DNA of 64,000 bases from Sulfitobacter sp. OXR-159. Lineage in GTDB: Bacteria; Pseudomonadota; Alphaproteobacteria; Rhodobacterales; Rhodobacteraceae. Under the pieces are notes generated by a model, which saw only the letters and a program-made list of their open reading frames with translations, ran no database searches and was not told the origin of the DNA. Positions within the stretch are counted from its first letter, which is position 1. Each line of letters starts with the position of its first letter. A program made the translations under genes and the position numbers. Positions 17,733 through 25,203 of the stretch are shown one piece after another. The stretch is from assembly GCF_034377145.1 (NCBI RefSeq), contig NZ_CP139707.1, positions 2,423,501 to 2,487,500 on the forward strand. Direction: 5' to 3'.

Positions 17733-18209
17733 TTAGGCCGTATCGGCCAGCATGGTTTCTTTCACCGCCTCCATCGCCACATAGGTCGAGGTGCTGGCCA
17801 CATGCGGCAGGGTCGAAATAACCTCCCCCAGAAAGCGCCGATATTCCGACATGTTCCGTGTGCGAACCTTGATCAGGTAGTCGAAATGGCTTGCGATCAT
17901 ATGCGCCTGTTCGATCTCTGGCACCTTGGCGACGGCGACGTTGAAGGCCCGCAGTGCCGCCTCGCGCGTGTCGTTCAACCGGACCTCGACAAAGGCCACA
18001 TGGTCGAGCCCCAACCGGATCGGATCCAAAAGCGCGCGGTAGCCGAGGATCACGCCGCTTTCCTCCAACCGGCGCAGGCGCGCTTGGGTGGGGGATTTCG
18101 ACAGGCCGATGCGGCGGGCAAGGTCGGTGATGCTGATGCGGCCATCCTCGGCCAACACCGATAGAATCGCGCTGTCAAACCGGTCCAGATCAAAAAGTTC
18201 ATTTGCCAT
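17733..18209 (-). CDS. putR: Lrp/AsnC regulator of proline utilisation
   Basis: A 158-residue transcription factor with an N-terminal helix-turn-helix (ISITDLARRIGLSKSPTQARLRRL, residues 25-48) and a C-terminal RAM ligand-binding domain (FDYLIKVRTRNMSEYRRFL). It lies divergent from putA, sharing a 107-bp region that contains inverted repeats. This arrangement is known in alphaproteobacteria, where PutR activates putA in response to proline. The PutR identity is therefore inferred from position plus family. Confidence 0.9.
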   Translation of the reverse strand: MANELFDLDRFDSAILSVLAEDGRISITDLARRIGLSKSPTQARLRRLEESGVILGYRALLDPIRLGLDHVAFVEVRLNDTREAALRAFNVAVAKVPEIEQAHMIASHFDYLIKVRTRNMSEYRRFLGEVISTLPHVASTSTYVAMEAVKETMLADTA

Positions 18210-18220
18210 GTGATTGCCCC

Positions 18221-18262
18221 ATACTTCGGTCAGATCGACTGAAGTATGGTCAATCTTCAGTC
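18221..18262. promoter_or_regulatory. Candidate PutR operator between putR and putA
   Basis: ATACTTCGGTC (18221-18231) and GACTGAAGTAT (18237-18247) form an 11-bp inverted repeat with one mismatch and a five-base centre. A third half-site CTTCAGTC (18255-18262) pairs perfectly with GACTGAAG at 18237-18244. Overlapping, helically spaced half-sites are what Lrp-family octamers usually bind. The site lies 12 bases from the putR start and 55 bases before putA. Confidence 0.65.
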
Positions 18263-18316
18263 GAATATCCCGCCGATCATCGGGTATTCTGGGTCAAACA
18301 TCAACTGGAGCTTGCC

Positions 18317-21300
18317 ATGCCCCTCGATCACGCCCCCGCCCTTCGCCAAACCATCGACGCGCGCACCTATGCCGACCCGGATGCGCTGCTGACCGAGCTC
18401 AAGGCACAGGCCAATCTTTCTGCCGAAGATCGCGCCGAGATCACTGCCAATGCGGCGGGTCTTGTCCGTGACATTCGCGGCACCTCCGCGCCGGGGATGA
18501 TGGAAGTCTTCCTCGCTGAATACGGTCTCAGCACCGACGAAGGTGTGGCGCTGATGTGTCTTGCCGAGGCGTTGCTGCGGGTCCCGGATGCCGAGACCAT
18601 CGACGCGCTGATCGAAGACAAAATCGCCCCTTCGGACTGGGGCCGCCACATGGGCCATTCGACCTCCAGCCTCGTGAACGCCTCCACATGGGCGCTGATG
18701 CTGACGGGTCGCGTGCTAGATGACGACCAACCCGGCCCGGTGCGCCACCTGCGCGCCGCGATCAAACGTCTGGGCGAGCCGGTGATCCGTACCGCCGTCA
18801 GCCGCGCCATGCGCGAGATGGGCCGCCAGTTTGTTCTGGGCGAAGACATCCACGCCGCGATGAAACGCGCGAAGGGCATGGAAAAAAAGGGCTTCACCTA
18901 CAGCTACGACATGCTGGGCGAAGCGGCCCGGACCGAGGCAGACGCCAAACGCTACCACCTCAGCTATTCCCGCGCGATCTCGGCCATTGCCGATGCCTGC
19001 ACCCATGACGATATCCGCAAGAACCCCGGCATCTCGGTCAAGCTCTCGGCCCTGCACCCGCGCTATGAATTGGCGCAGGAAAAGGCGGTGATGCGCGATC
19101 TGGTGCCGCGTCTGCGGGCGCTGGCGCTGCTGGCGAAATCTGCGGGCATGGGCCTTAACATCGACGCCGAAGAAGCCGACCGTCTGGCGCTGTCGCTCGA
19201 AGTCATCGACACCGTGATGGGCGAGCCAGCCTTGGCCGGATGGGACGGTTTCGGCGTCGTGGTACAGGCCTATGGCCCCCGCGCGGGCACGGTAATTGAC
19301 ACGCTCTACGACATGGCCACCCGCCATGATCGGCGCATCATGGTCCGTCTGGTGAAAGGCGCCTATTGGGACACCGAAATCAAGCAGGCGCAAGTCGAAG
19401 GCATCGACGGTTTCCCGGTCTTCACCCGCAAGGCCGCCACCGATGTGAGCTATATCGCCAGCGCCCGCAAACTGCTGAACATGACCGACCGCATCTACCC
19501 GCAGTTTGCCACGCACAACGCCCATACCGTCGCCGCCGTGCTGCATATGGCCGACGACCCCGAGGCCTATGAGTTCCAACGCCTGCACGGCATGGGCGAG
19601 ACCCTGCATGACATCGTGATGGAGAAACACGGCACCCGCTGCCGCATCTACGCCCCCGTCGGCGCGCACCGCGACCTGCTGGCCTATCTGGTGCGGCGTT
19701 TGCTTGAGAACGGCGCGAACTCCAGCTTCGTGAATCAGATCGTTGACGAAAACGTGCCGCCCGAAGTGGTGGCCGCCGACCCGTTTGACCAATTGCAAGA
19801 CAGCGCGCCGACGATCCCGAAAGGCCCGGACGTGTTCCAGCCGCAACGCGCCAATGCGCGGGGTTTCGATCTGGCCCACACCCCGACGCTTGCCGCCATC
19901 GAAGAGGCTCGCGCCCCCTTTGCGGATGCCTCATGGACCGCCGCGCCGATCCTTGCAGGCGACGTCAACCCCGAGGCCGAAGAGACTGTCAGCAACCCGA
20001 CCGGCGGCACTTCCCCCGGCACGGTGCAGCCTGCCTCCGAGGCCGATGTCGCCACGGCACTCGACAATGCCGCCGCATGGGACGCGCCGCTGGACACCCG
20101 CCGCGCAACCCTGCTCCGCGCAGCCGATATGCTTGAGGACCGCTACGGCGAGATCTTCGCCATCCTCGCCCGCGAAGCTGGCAAAGGTCTGCCCGACTGC
20201 GTGGCCGAGTTGCGCGAGGCGGTGGACTTCCTGCGCTACTACGCGGGCCAAGCCACCAATACCCCGCCCGCGGGCATCTTCACCTGCATCTCCCCGTGGA
20301 ACTTCCCGCTGGCGATCTTCTGCGGGCAGGTCACAGCGGCGCTGGCGGCTGGCAATGCCGTGCTGGCCAAACCGGCTGAGCAAACGCCGCTGATCGCCAA
20401 ACTCGCCGTCGAAGTGCTGCATGAGGCCGGCGTGCCACGTTCCGCCCTGCAACTGCTGCCCGGTGGCGGCAAGGTCGGCGCGGCACTAACGTCGGACCCG
20501 CGCATCAATGGCGTGGCCTTCACCGGCTCTACCGCGACCGCCCTGCGCATCCGCGCCGCTATGGCCGAACATTGCGCGCCCGGCACGCCGCTGATTGCCG
20601 AAACTGGCGGGTTGAACGCCATGATCGTCGACAGCACCGCCCTGCCTGAACAAGCCGTGCAGGCGATCGTCGAAAGCGCCTTCCAATCGGCAGGCCAACG
20701 TTGCTCCGCCGTGCGCTGCCTCTATGTGCAGGAAGACATCGCCGAAGACCTGATCCGCATGCTCACGGGCGCCATGCAGGCGTTGAACATGGGCGATCCG
20801 TGGCATCTGTCGACCGATGTCGGCCCTGTTATCGACGACACCGCGCGCAAAGGGATCGTCGAGCATATCGAAGCCGCCCGCGCCGAAGGCCGCGTCATCG
20901 CGGACCTCAAAGCGCCCGAGGGCGGCACTTTCGTCGGTCCCGCGATCCTCCGGGTGAACAGCATCGCTGACATGAAGCGCGAAATCTTCGGCCCCGTTCT
21001 GCATGTGGCGACCTTCAAAAGCCATGAACTCGACGCCGTAATCGACGCGATCAATGCCACCGGCTATGGGCTCACCTTTGGTCTGCACACCCGGATCGAC
21101 GACCGGGTGCAGCATGTCTCGGAAAGGATCGAGGCGGGCAACATCTACGTTAACCGCAACCAAATCGGTGCGATCGTAGGCAGCCAACCCTTTGGCGGCG
21201 AAGGACTCTCGGGCACCGGACCAAAGGCGGGCGGACCGAATTACCTGCCGCGTTTCTCGGCACCTGACCATCAGGACGCTGCTGGCACATGGGACAGCGC

Positions 21301-21733
21301 AGAGACCAAGCTCCCCGCCCTGCCCGCGCATCAGCCAACCGTGCTGGAAACCCAATCGATGCCCGGACCGACCGGAGAGAGCAACCGCCTGTCGACCCTG
21401 CCGCGTCCCGCGCTTTTGTGCATGGGACCGGGGGCAGAAACAGCGGCCGCGCAGGCCAAGGCCGTGCGGGCGCTCGGCGGTGTCGCGGTCACGGCCTCGG
21501 GCCAGATCAACCCCGATGCGCTGACCACCGGCCCAGCCTATGGCGGCGTGCTCTGGTGGGGTGATGACACCACCGCACGGCAGATCGATCAAGCGCTCGC
21601 GGCCCGCAACGGCGCAATCATCCCACTGCTGCGCGGCCTGCCCGACACCGCGCGTGTCCGGGCCGAGCGTCACGTCTGTGTTGACACCACTGCCTCTGGC
21701 GGCAATGCACAGCTCTTGGGTATGATGGCCTAA
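18317..21733 (+). CDS. putA: Bifunctional proline dehydrogenase / L-glutamate gamma-semialdehyde dehydrogenase
   Basis: Oxidises proline to glutamate in two steps, passing electrons to FAD/quinone and then NAD+. The 1138-residue protein starts at 18317 directly with the PutA N-terminal region; there is no ribbon-helix-helix DNA-binding domain, consistent with a separate PutR. The PRODH barrel contains VKLSALHPRYE and LVKGAYWDTEIKQAQ (near 345). The aldehyde dehydrogenase part has TCISPWNFPLAIF, AETGGLNAM (Glu near 762) and the catalytic Cys in SAGQRCSAV (near 796). About 150 extra C-terminal residues follow. Likely induced by proline through PutR. Confidence 0.95.
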   Translation: MPLDHAPALRQTIDARTYADPDALLTELKAQANLSAEDRAEITANAAGLVRDIRGTSAPGMMEVFLAEYGLSTDEGVALMCLAEALLRVPDAETIDALIEDKIAPSDWGRHMGHSTSSLVNASTWALMLTGRVLDDDQPGPVRHLRAAIKRLGEPVIRTAVSRAMREMGRQFVLGEDIHAAMKRAKGMEKKGFTYSYDMLGEAARTEADAKRYHLSYSRAISAIADACTHDDIRKNPGISVKLSALHPRYELAQEKAVMRDLVPRLRALALLAKSAGMGLNIDAEEADRLALSLEVIDTVMGEPALAGWDGFGVVVQAYGPRAGTVIDTLYDMATRHDRRIMVRLVKGAYWDTEIKQAQVEGIDGFPVFTRKAATDVSYIASARKLLNMTDRIYPQFATHNAHTVAAVLHMADDPEAYEFQRLHGMGETLHDIVMEKHGTRCRIYAPVGAHRDLLAYLVRRLLENGANSSFVNQIVDENVPPEVVAADPFDQLQDSAPTIPKGPDVFQPQRANARGFDLAHTPTLAAIEEARAPFADASWTAAPILAGDVNPEAEETVSNPTGGTSPGTVQPASEADVATALDNAAAWDAPLDTRRATLLRAADMLEDRYGEIFAILAREAGKGLPDCVAELREAVDFLRYYAGQATNTPPAGIFTCISPWNFPLAIFCGQVTAALAAGNAVLAKPAEQTPLIAKLAVEVLHEAGVPRSALQLLPGGGKVGAALTSDPRINGVAFTGSTATALRIRAAMAEHCAPGTPLIAETGGLNAMIVDSTALPEQAVQAIVESAFQSAGQRCSAVRCLYVQEDIAEDLIRMLTGAMQALNMGDPWHLSTDVGPVIDDTARKGIVEHIEAARAEGRVIADLKAPEGGTFVGPAILRVNSIADMKREIFGPVLHVATFKSHELDAVIDAINATGYGLTFGLHTRIDDRVQHVSERIEAGNIYVNRNQIGAIVGSQPFGGEGLSGTGPKAGGPNYLPRFSAPDHQDAAGTWDSAETKLPALPAHQPTVLETQSMPGPTGESNRLSTLPRPALLCMGPGAETAAAQAKAVRALGGVAVTASGQINPDALTTGPAYGGVLWWGDDTTARQIDQALAARNGAIIPLLRGLPDTARVRAERHVCVDTTASGGNAQLLGMMA

Positions 21734-21754
21734 GACAGAAATCGGAGGAGCGCC

Positions 21755-22906
21755 ATGCTGACGAACAGCGACATCCAAGACCTGACGCAGTTTCGCAGGG
21801 CGCTCCACCAATATCCCGAGGTCTCGGGCGAAGAGATTGAGACCGCCCGGACCATCGCGGCGGAATTAGAGAAACTCAGCCCCACCCGCATCCTGACGGG
21901 TTTGGGCGGGCATGGCGTCGCTGCTGTTTTCGAGAGCGGCACCCCCGGCCCCACGGTGCTGTTTCGCGCTGAGCTAGACGCCCTGCCGATCCCCGAAGAG
22001 CACGACATTCCGTGGGTCTCGAAAGTGCGGGGGAAAAGCCATGTCTGCGGGCACGATGGCCATATGACCATGCTGCTGGCGCTTGGGCGATTGGTCGCGC
22101 GGCAACCCGTGGCACACGGCCGCGTCGTGCTGATGTTTCAACCCGCCGAAGAAGACGGCAGCGGCGCACGCGCCGTGGTGGACGACCCGGCCTACGCCGA
22201 GATCGCCGCCGATTATGCCTTTGCTATCCATGTCGAACCGGGCCGCCCCTTTGGCCATGTGGATACAGCCCCCGCCCTGATCAATTGCGCCTCCAAGGGC
22301 ATCGCCCTGACCCTCAGCGGCAAGACCGCCCATGCCGCCAGCCCCGAAGATGGCAGATCGCCTGCGCCTGCTTTGGCCGAGTTGATCCCCGCGCTGCAGG
22401 CGCTCGGCCCGGGTGGGGCGCTTGATGACAATTTTCGCCTCGTTACCCTCACCCACCTGCGCATGGGCGAGCCAACCTTTGGCGTGGCCCCGGGCGAAGC
22501 GTTTCTCTATGCTACCCTGCGCAGCACCCGCGACGACGCACTGGCTGAGATCGAAGACGCTCTACGCGCCGAGGTCGCCCGCGCCGCCGAGACCCACGGG
22601 CTGACAGCTGGATTCGCGGAATCCGACCATTTCGCCGCCTCCATCAATGACCCCGAAGCCTATGCCATCGCCGCCGCAGCGATGGACGCAGTTGGCGTGT
22701 CGCACGGGCAAAGAAACTTGCCGATGCGCGCTTCTGAGGATTTCGGCCTGTTCGGACGGGACGCCAAGGCGGCAATGCTCTGCCTCGGGCCGGGGGAAAA
22801 TTACGCCGCGTTGCACAATCCCGATTACGATTTTCCCGATGATCTAATCCCCATCGGCGCGGGTATTTTCGAGCGAATTGCGCGGGATTTGCTCGGCACC
22901 GCTTGA
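21755..22906 (+). CDS. M20-family amidohydrolase (hippurate/N-acyl amino acid hydrolase-like)
   Basis: A 383-residue zinc or manganese hydrolase that removes acyl groups from amino acids. The metal-ligand motifs are readable: CGHDGHM, FQPAEEDGSGA and a C-terminal LGPGENYAALHNPDYDF. RRALHQYPEVSGEE near the N-terminus is typical of the HipO/AmhX group. A ribosome site cggagg lies just upstream. It begins 21 bases after putA and may be co-transcribed, though a direct pathway link is not shown. Confidence 0.9.
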   Translation: MLTNSDIQDLTQFRRALHQYPEVSGEEIETARTIAAELEKLSPTRILTGLGGHGVAAVFESGTPGPTVLFRAELDALPIPEEHDIPWVSKVRGKSHVCGHDGHMTMLLALGRLVARQPVAHGRVVLMFQPAEEDGSGARAVVDDPAYAEIAADYAFAIHVEPGRPFGHVDTAPALINCASKGIALTLSGKTAHAASPEDGRSPAPALAELIPALQALGPGGALDDNFRLVTLTHLRMGEPTFGVAPGEAFLYATLRSTRDDALAEIEDALRAEVARAAETHGLTAGFAESDHFAASINDPEAYAIAAAAMDAVGVSHGQRNLPMRASEDFGLFGRDAKAAMLCLGPGENYAALHNPDYDFPDDLIPIGAGIFERIARDLLGTA

Positions 22907-22988
22907 CAGATGCCCCAGCGGGCGCAGCTAACTGCGGTAATCCCCGCGCCGCTTGACGCGGTGCAAGACTTGGCAAAGGCTGGCCCGC

Positions 22989-23732
22989 ATGTTCCCGATC
23001 CGCGATCATAACCCCTCGGGCCGCACGCCCTATGTCACCTATGCGCTGATGGCGGTGAACATCGGGGTGTTCCTGTCCTATCTGTCGCTGATGGCGGACG
23101 AGCGCGCTTTGGGGGAGTTCTATTACACCTATGCCTTGCTGCCCGCGCGGTTGACCCACGGGGAGGGATATTTCGGCCTCATCACTTCGCAATTTCTGCA
23201 TGGCGGCTGGATGCATTTGGCCGGTAACATGCTGTTTCTGTGGATCTTCGGCGACAATGTCGAGGATGAGATGGGCCACGGGCGCTATCTGCTGTTCTAC
23301 CTCGCCTGTGGCATCGCGGCGGGGTTGGGCCAAGTCGTGACGGAGCCGCTGTCGTGGGTGCCCATGGTCGGGGCCTCGGGCGCGATTGCGGGGGTCATGG
23401 GGGGCTATCTGCTGCTATTCCCCCGCGCCAAGGTCGACATACTGGTGATCTTTATCGTGTTTTTCCGCATCTTCGCGATCCCGGCTTGGATCATGCTGGG
23501 CCTGTGGTTCGGCATGCAGTTCATCGGCGGGATCGGTGCCACGCCGGGCACCGGCGGCGTGGCCTATTGGGCCCATGCAGGCGGGTTTATCGCAGGGCTG
23601 GTTCTGACCCTCCCGCTTTGGCTGCGCCGGGGCGGTTTTGCCTTTTGGCGACAGACCCATGGCCATCCGCCCCATGCCGCCGCCGACTATGACCTGAGCC
23701 AAAGCCGCATTCCGAAAGTGAGACGCAAATGA
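22989..23732 (+). CDS. Rhomboid-family intramembrane serine protease
   Basis: A 247-residue protein with six or more membrane helices. The catalytic dyad is visible as the Ser in GASGAIAGVMGGY and the His in WAHAGGFIAG. FLHGGWMHLAGNMLFLWIFG is the characteristic HxxxxHxxxN helix. ATG at 22989 is preferred over an upstream ATG because the family sequence begins FPIRDHNPSGRTP. The hydrophilic C-terminal tail is rich in His and Arg. Substrates unknown. The stop overlaps the next gene by four bases (ATGA). Confidence 0.93.
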   Translation: MFPIRDHNPSGRTPYVTYALMAVNIGVFLSYLSLMADERALGEFYYTYALLPARLTHGEGYFGLITSQFLHGGWMHLAGNMLFLWIFGDNVEDEMGHGRYLLFYLACGIAAGLGQVVTEPLSWVPMVGASGAIAGVMGGYLLLFPRAKVDILVIFIVFFRIFAIPAWIMLGLWFGMQFIGGIGATPGTGGVAYWAHAGGFIAGLVLTLPLWLRRGGFAFWRQTHGHPPHAAADYDLSQSRIPKVRRK

Positions 23733-24115
23733 CCGAAACCTCAGAAACCCGCCGCGCCTCCTGCCATTGTGGGGCGGTGCTGATCGAAGCCCTGTTCCCG
23801 CACGGTCTGGCCACGGCCTCGCGCTGCACCTGTTCCTTCTGTCGCCGCCGTGCCGCCGCTACGGTGACGGCGCTGGCCGAGACGGTGACCGTGCTGGAAG
23901 GCGCTGAAAACCTTACGCTTTACACATGGGGCACCCATACGGCGCAGCACTACTTCTGCAAGACCTGCGGCATCTACACCCACCACCGCCGCCGCTCGAA
24001 CCCGGATGAATGCGGCGTGAACCTCGGTGCGATCGAAGGGGTGTTGCCATGGGAGATGGAGCCGCTGCCCTATAGCGACGGCATCAACCACCCTTCGGAC
24101 CGCAAGGGCGACTAA
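23729..24115 (+). CDS. GFA-family zinc-binding protein
   Basis: A 128-residue protein of the glutathione-dependent formaldehyde-activating enzyme (GFA) fold. Zinc ligands are in SCHCGAV, RCTCSFCRRR and FCKTCGIYTHH, matching the CxC, CxxC and CxxCG pattern. Many GFA-fold proteins do not act on formaldehyde, so only the family is claimed. It is translationally coupled to the rhomboid gene and shares CTAA (24112-24115) with the convergent hydrolase. Confidence 0.88.
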   Translation: MTETSETRRASCHCGAVLIEALFPHGLATASRCTCSFCRRRAAATVTALAETVTVLEGAENLTLYTWGTHTAQHYFCKTCGIYTHHRRRSNPDECGVNLGAIEGVLPWEMEPLPYSDGINHPSDRKGD

Positions 24116-25203
24116 AGGCTGGAAATCACCCCCTGCATCCGCGCCAGAAGCCCCGGCTGTGGCGCGGCCTCTGCGCGGCGCTGATCCACGCTTTCGTGTA
24201 GCCGCTCTGACGGATCCGCGCCCACCAGACGGCGGCGGCGGGTCACAAGCATTTTGCCATAGCCGCGCCAGCGCCCGATGGAGGGCGCAGCGGGGTCTTG
24301 ATCAAAGCGTGTGGTCCAGCCGTCGGGCAGCGGCAGACCGCTTTCTTCCATCCGCGACAACAGCCAGACCAGTGGGATATTGGCCAAGGGCCGCGCCGCC
24401 TCATCACCGCCCAACTGCCCACCGACATCGCCGTGGGTGCCCGGAAACCAGACCTGCTCAAGCCGCCCGGCATAGCCCTCGGGCGTGGTCCACATCACCG
24501 GGGCATAGGCGACGCGGGTTTCGTTCAGCGCCAGCGCCTGAAAGCCGTTCTTCACATTGCGGCTAAGATCGTGGTTGTGGAACATGTGCAGCGGCTGCGA
24601 GAACCGCCAGAACAGAGGCGCGTTCAGACCCAGCGATTTGACCGTATCCCAAACGCCGATCGCCTCGATCGCCACCTCGGGGTGGCAGTTGGCCCGCGCA
24701 AAGAGTTCGCCCGCCTTGCTCAGATGTTGCGCCTCGTAATGACGGTAGACATCGCGGATGTTACGCTCTGTCGCGACCTCGGCACGCAGAAGGCCCACAC
24801 GGTCGATCACCCCGGCGAGCGAGCGCACGGCATAGCCGCCACGCGAATAACCCATCAGGAAAATCCGGTCCCCGGGTCGGTAGCGCGAGGCGAGGTAGCC
24901 ATAGGCGCGGCGGATCTGTCGGTTGATCCCGCGCCCCATGATCACATCGCGCGCGCTGCGCCAATCACGCCATTGTAGACCGGGTTCGTAATAGATCGAC
25001 AGGGCGCTGCCCATCTCGCGGCACAGGCCATAGGCGATGCCCGCGTTAGTCTCTCGCCCCAGTTCGAGCGAGGACATGGTCCCATCCAGAATAATGACAT
25101 GGGTCACCGCCCCCCGGCGCGGGCCGAAGTCACTTTCAGGCCGTCGCCATAACCGCCCAAAGAGCCGTTGGAACAGGCTTTTACTCGGCTGCGATTGCGG
25201 CAC
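24112..25203 (-). CDS. DUF2235 alpha/beta-hydrolase-like protein
   Basis: A protein of about 363 residues from a GTG at 25203. The nucleophile elbow GYSRGGYAVRSLAG and the N-terminal strand THVIILDGTMSSLE followed by a later FPGTHGDVGGQ segment place it in DUF2235, the family that includes Tle1 phospholipase effectors. No type VI secretion genes are near, so a housekeeping lipase or esterase role is as likely. The start overlaps the end of the CoxL-like gene by 23 bases. A longer frame to 25332 lies fully inside that gene and is rejected. Start codon is uncertain. Confidence 0.78.
   Translation of the reverse strand: MPQSQPSKSLFQRLFGRLWRRPESDFGPRRGAVTHVIILDGTMSSLELGRETNAGIAYGLCREMGSALSIYYEPGLQWRDWRSARDVIMGRGINRQIRRAYGYLASRYRPGDRIFLMGYSRGGYAVRSLAGVIDRVGLLRAEVATERNIRDVYRHYEAQHLSKAGELFARANCHPEVAIEAIGVWDTVKSLGLNAPLFWRFSQPLHMFHNHDLSRNVKNGFQALALNETRVAYAPVMWTTPEGYAGRLEQVWFPGTHGDVGGQLGGDEAARPLANIPLVWLLSRMEESGLPLPDGWTTRFDQDPAAPSIGRWRGYGKMLVTRRRRLVGADPSERLHESVDQRRAEAAPQPGLLARMQGVISSL

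Noticed and set aside
17584..17733. tRNA-Leu as a phage or island attachment site
   Set aside because: No integrase, no duplicated tRNA end and no island genes lie next to it in the window.
18203..18316. Longer putA start at 18203
   Set aside because: It covers the operator region and the regulator start; the family sequence and a ribosome site fit ATG at 18317.
24112..25203. DUF2235 protein as a type VI secretion effector
   Set aside because: No VgrG, PAAR, immunity gene or other T6SS component is present nearby.
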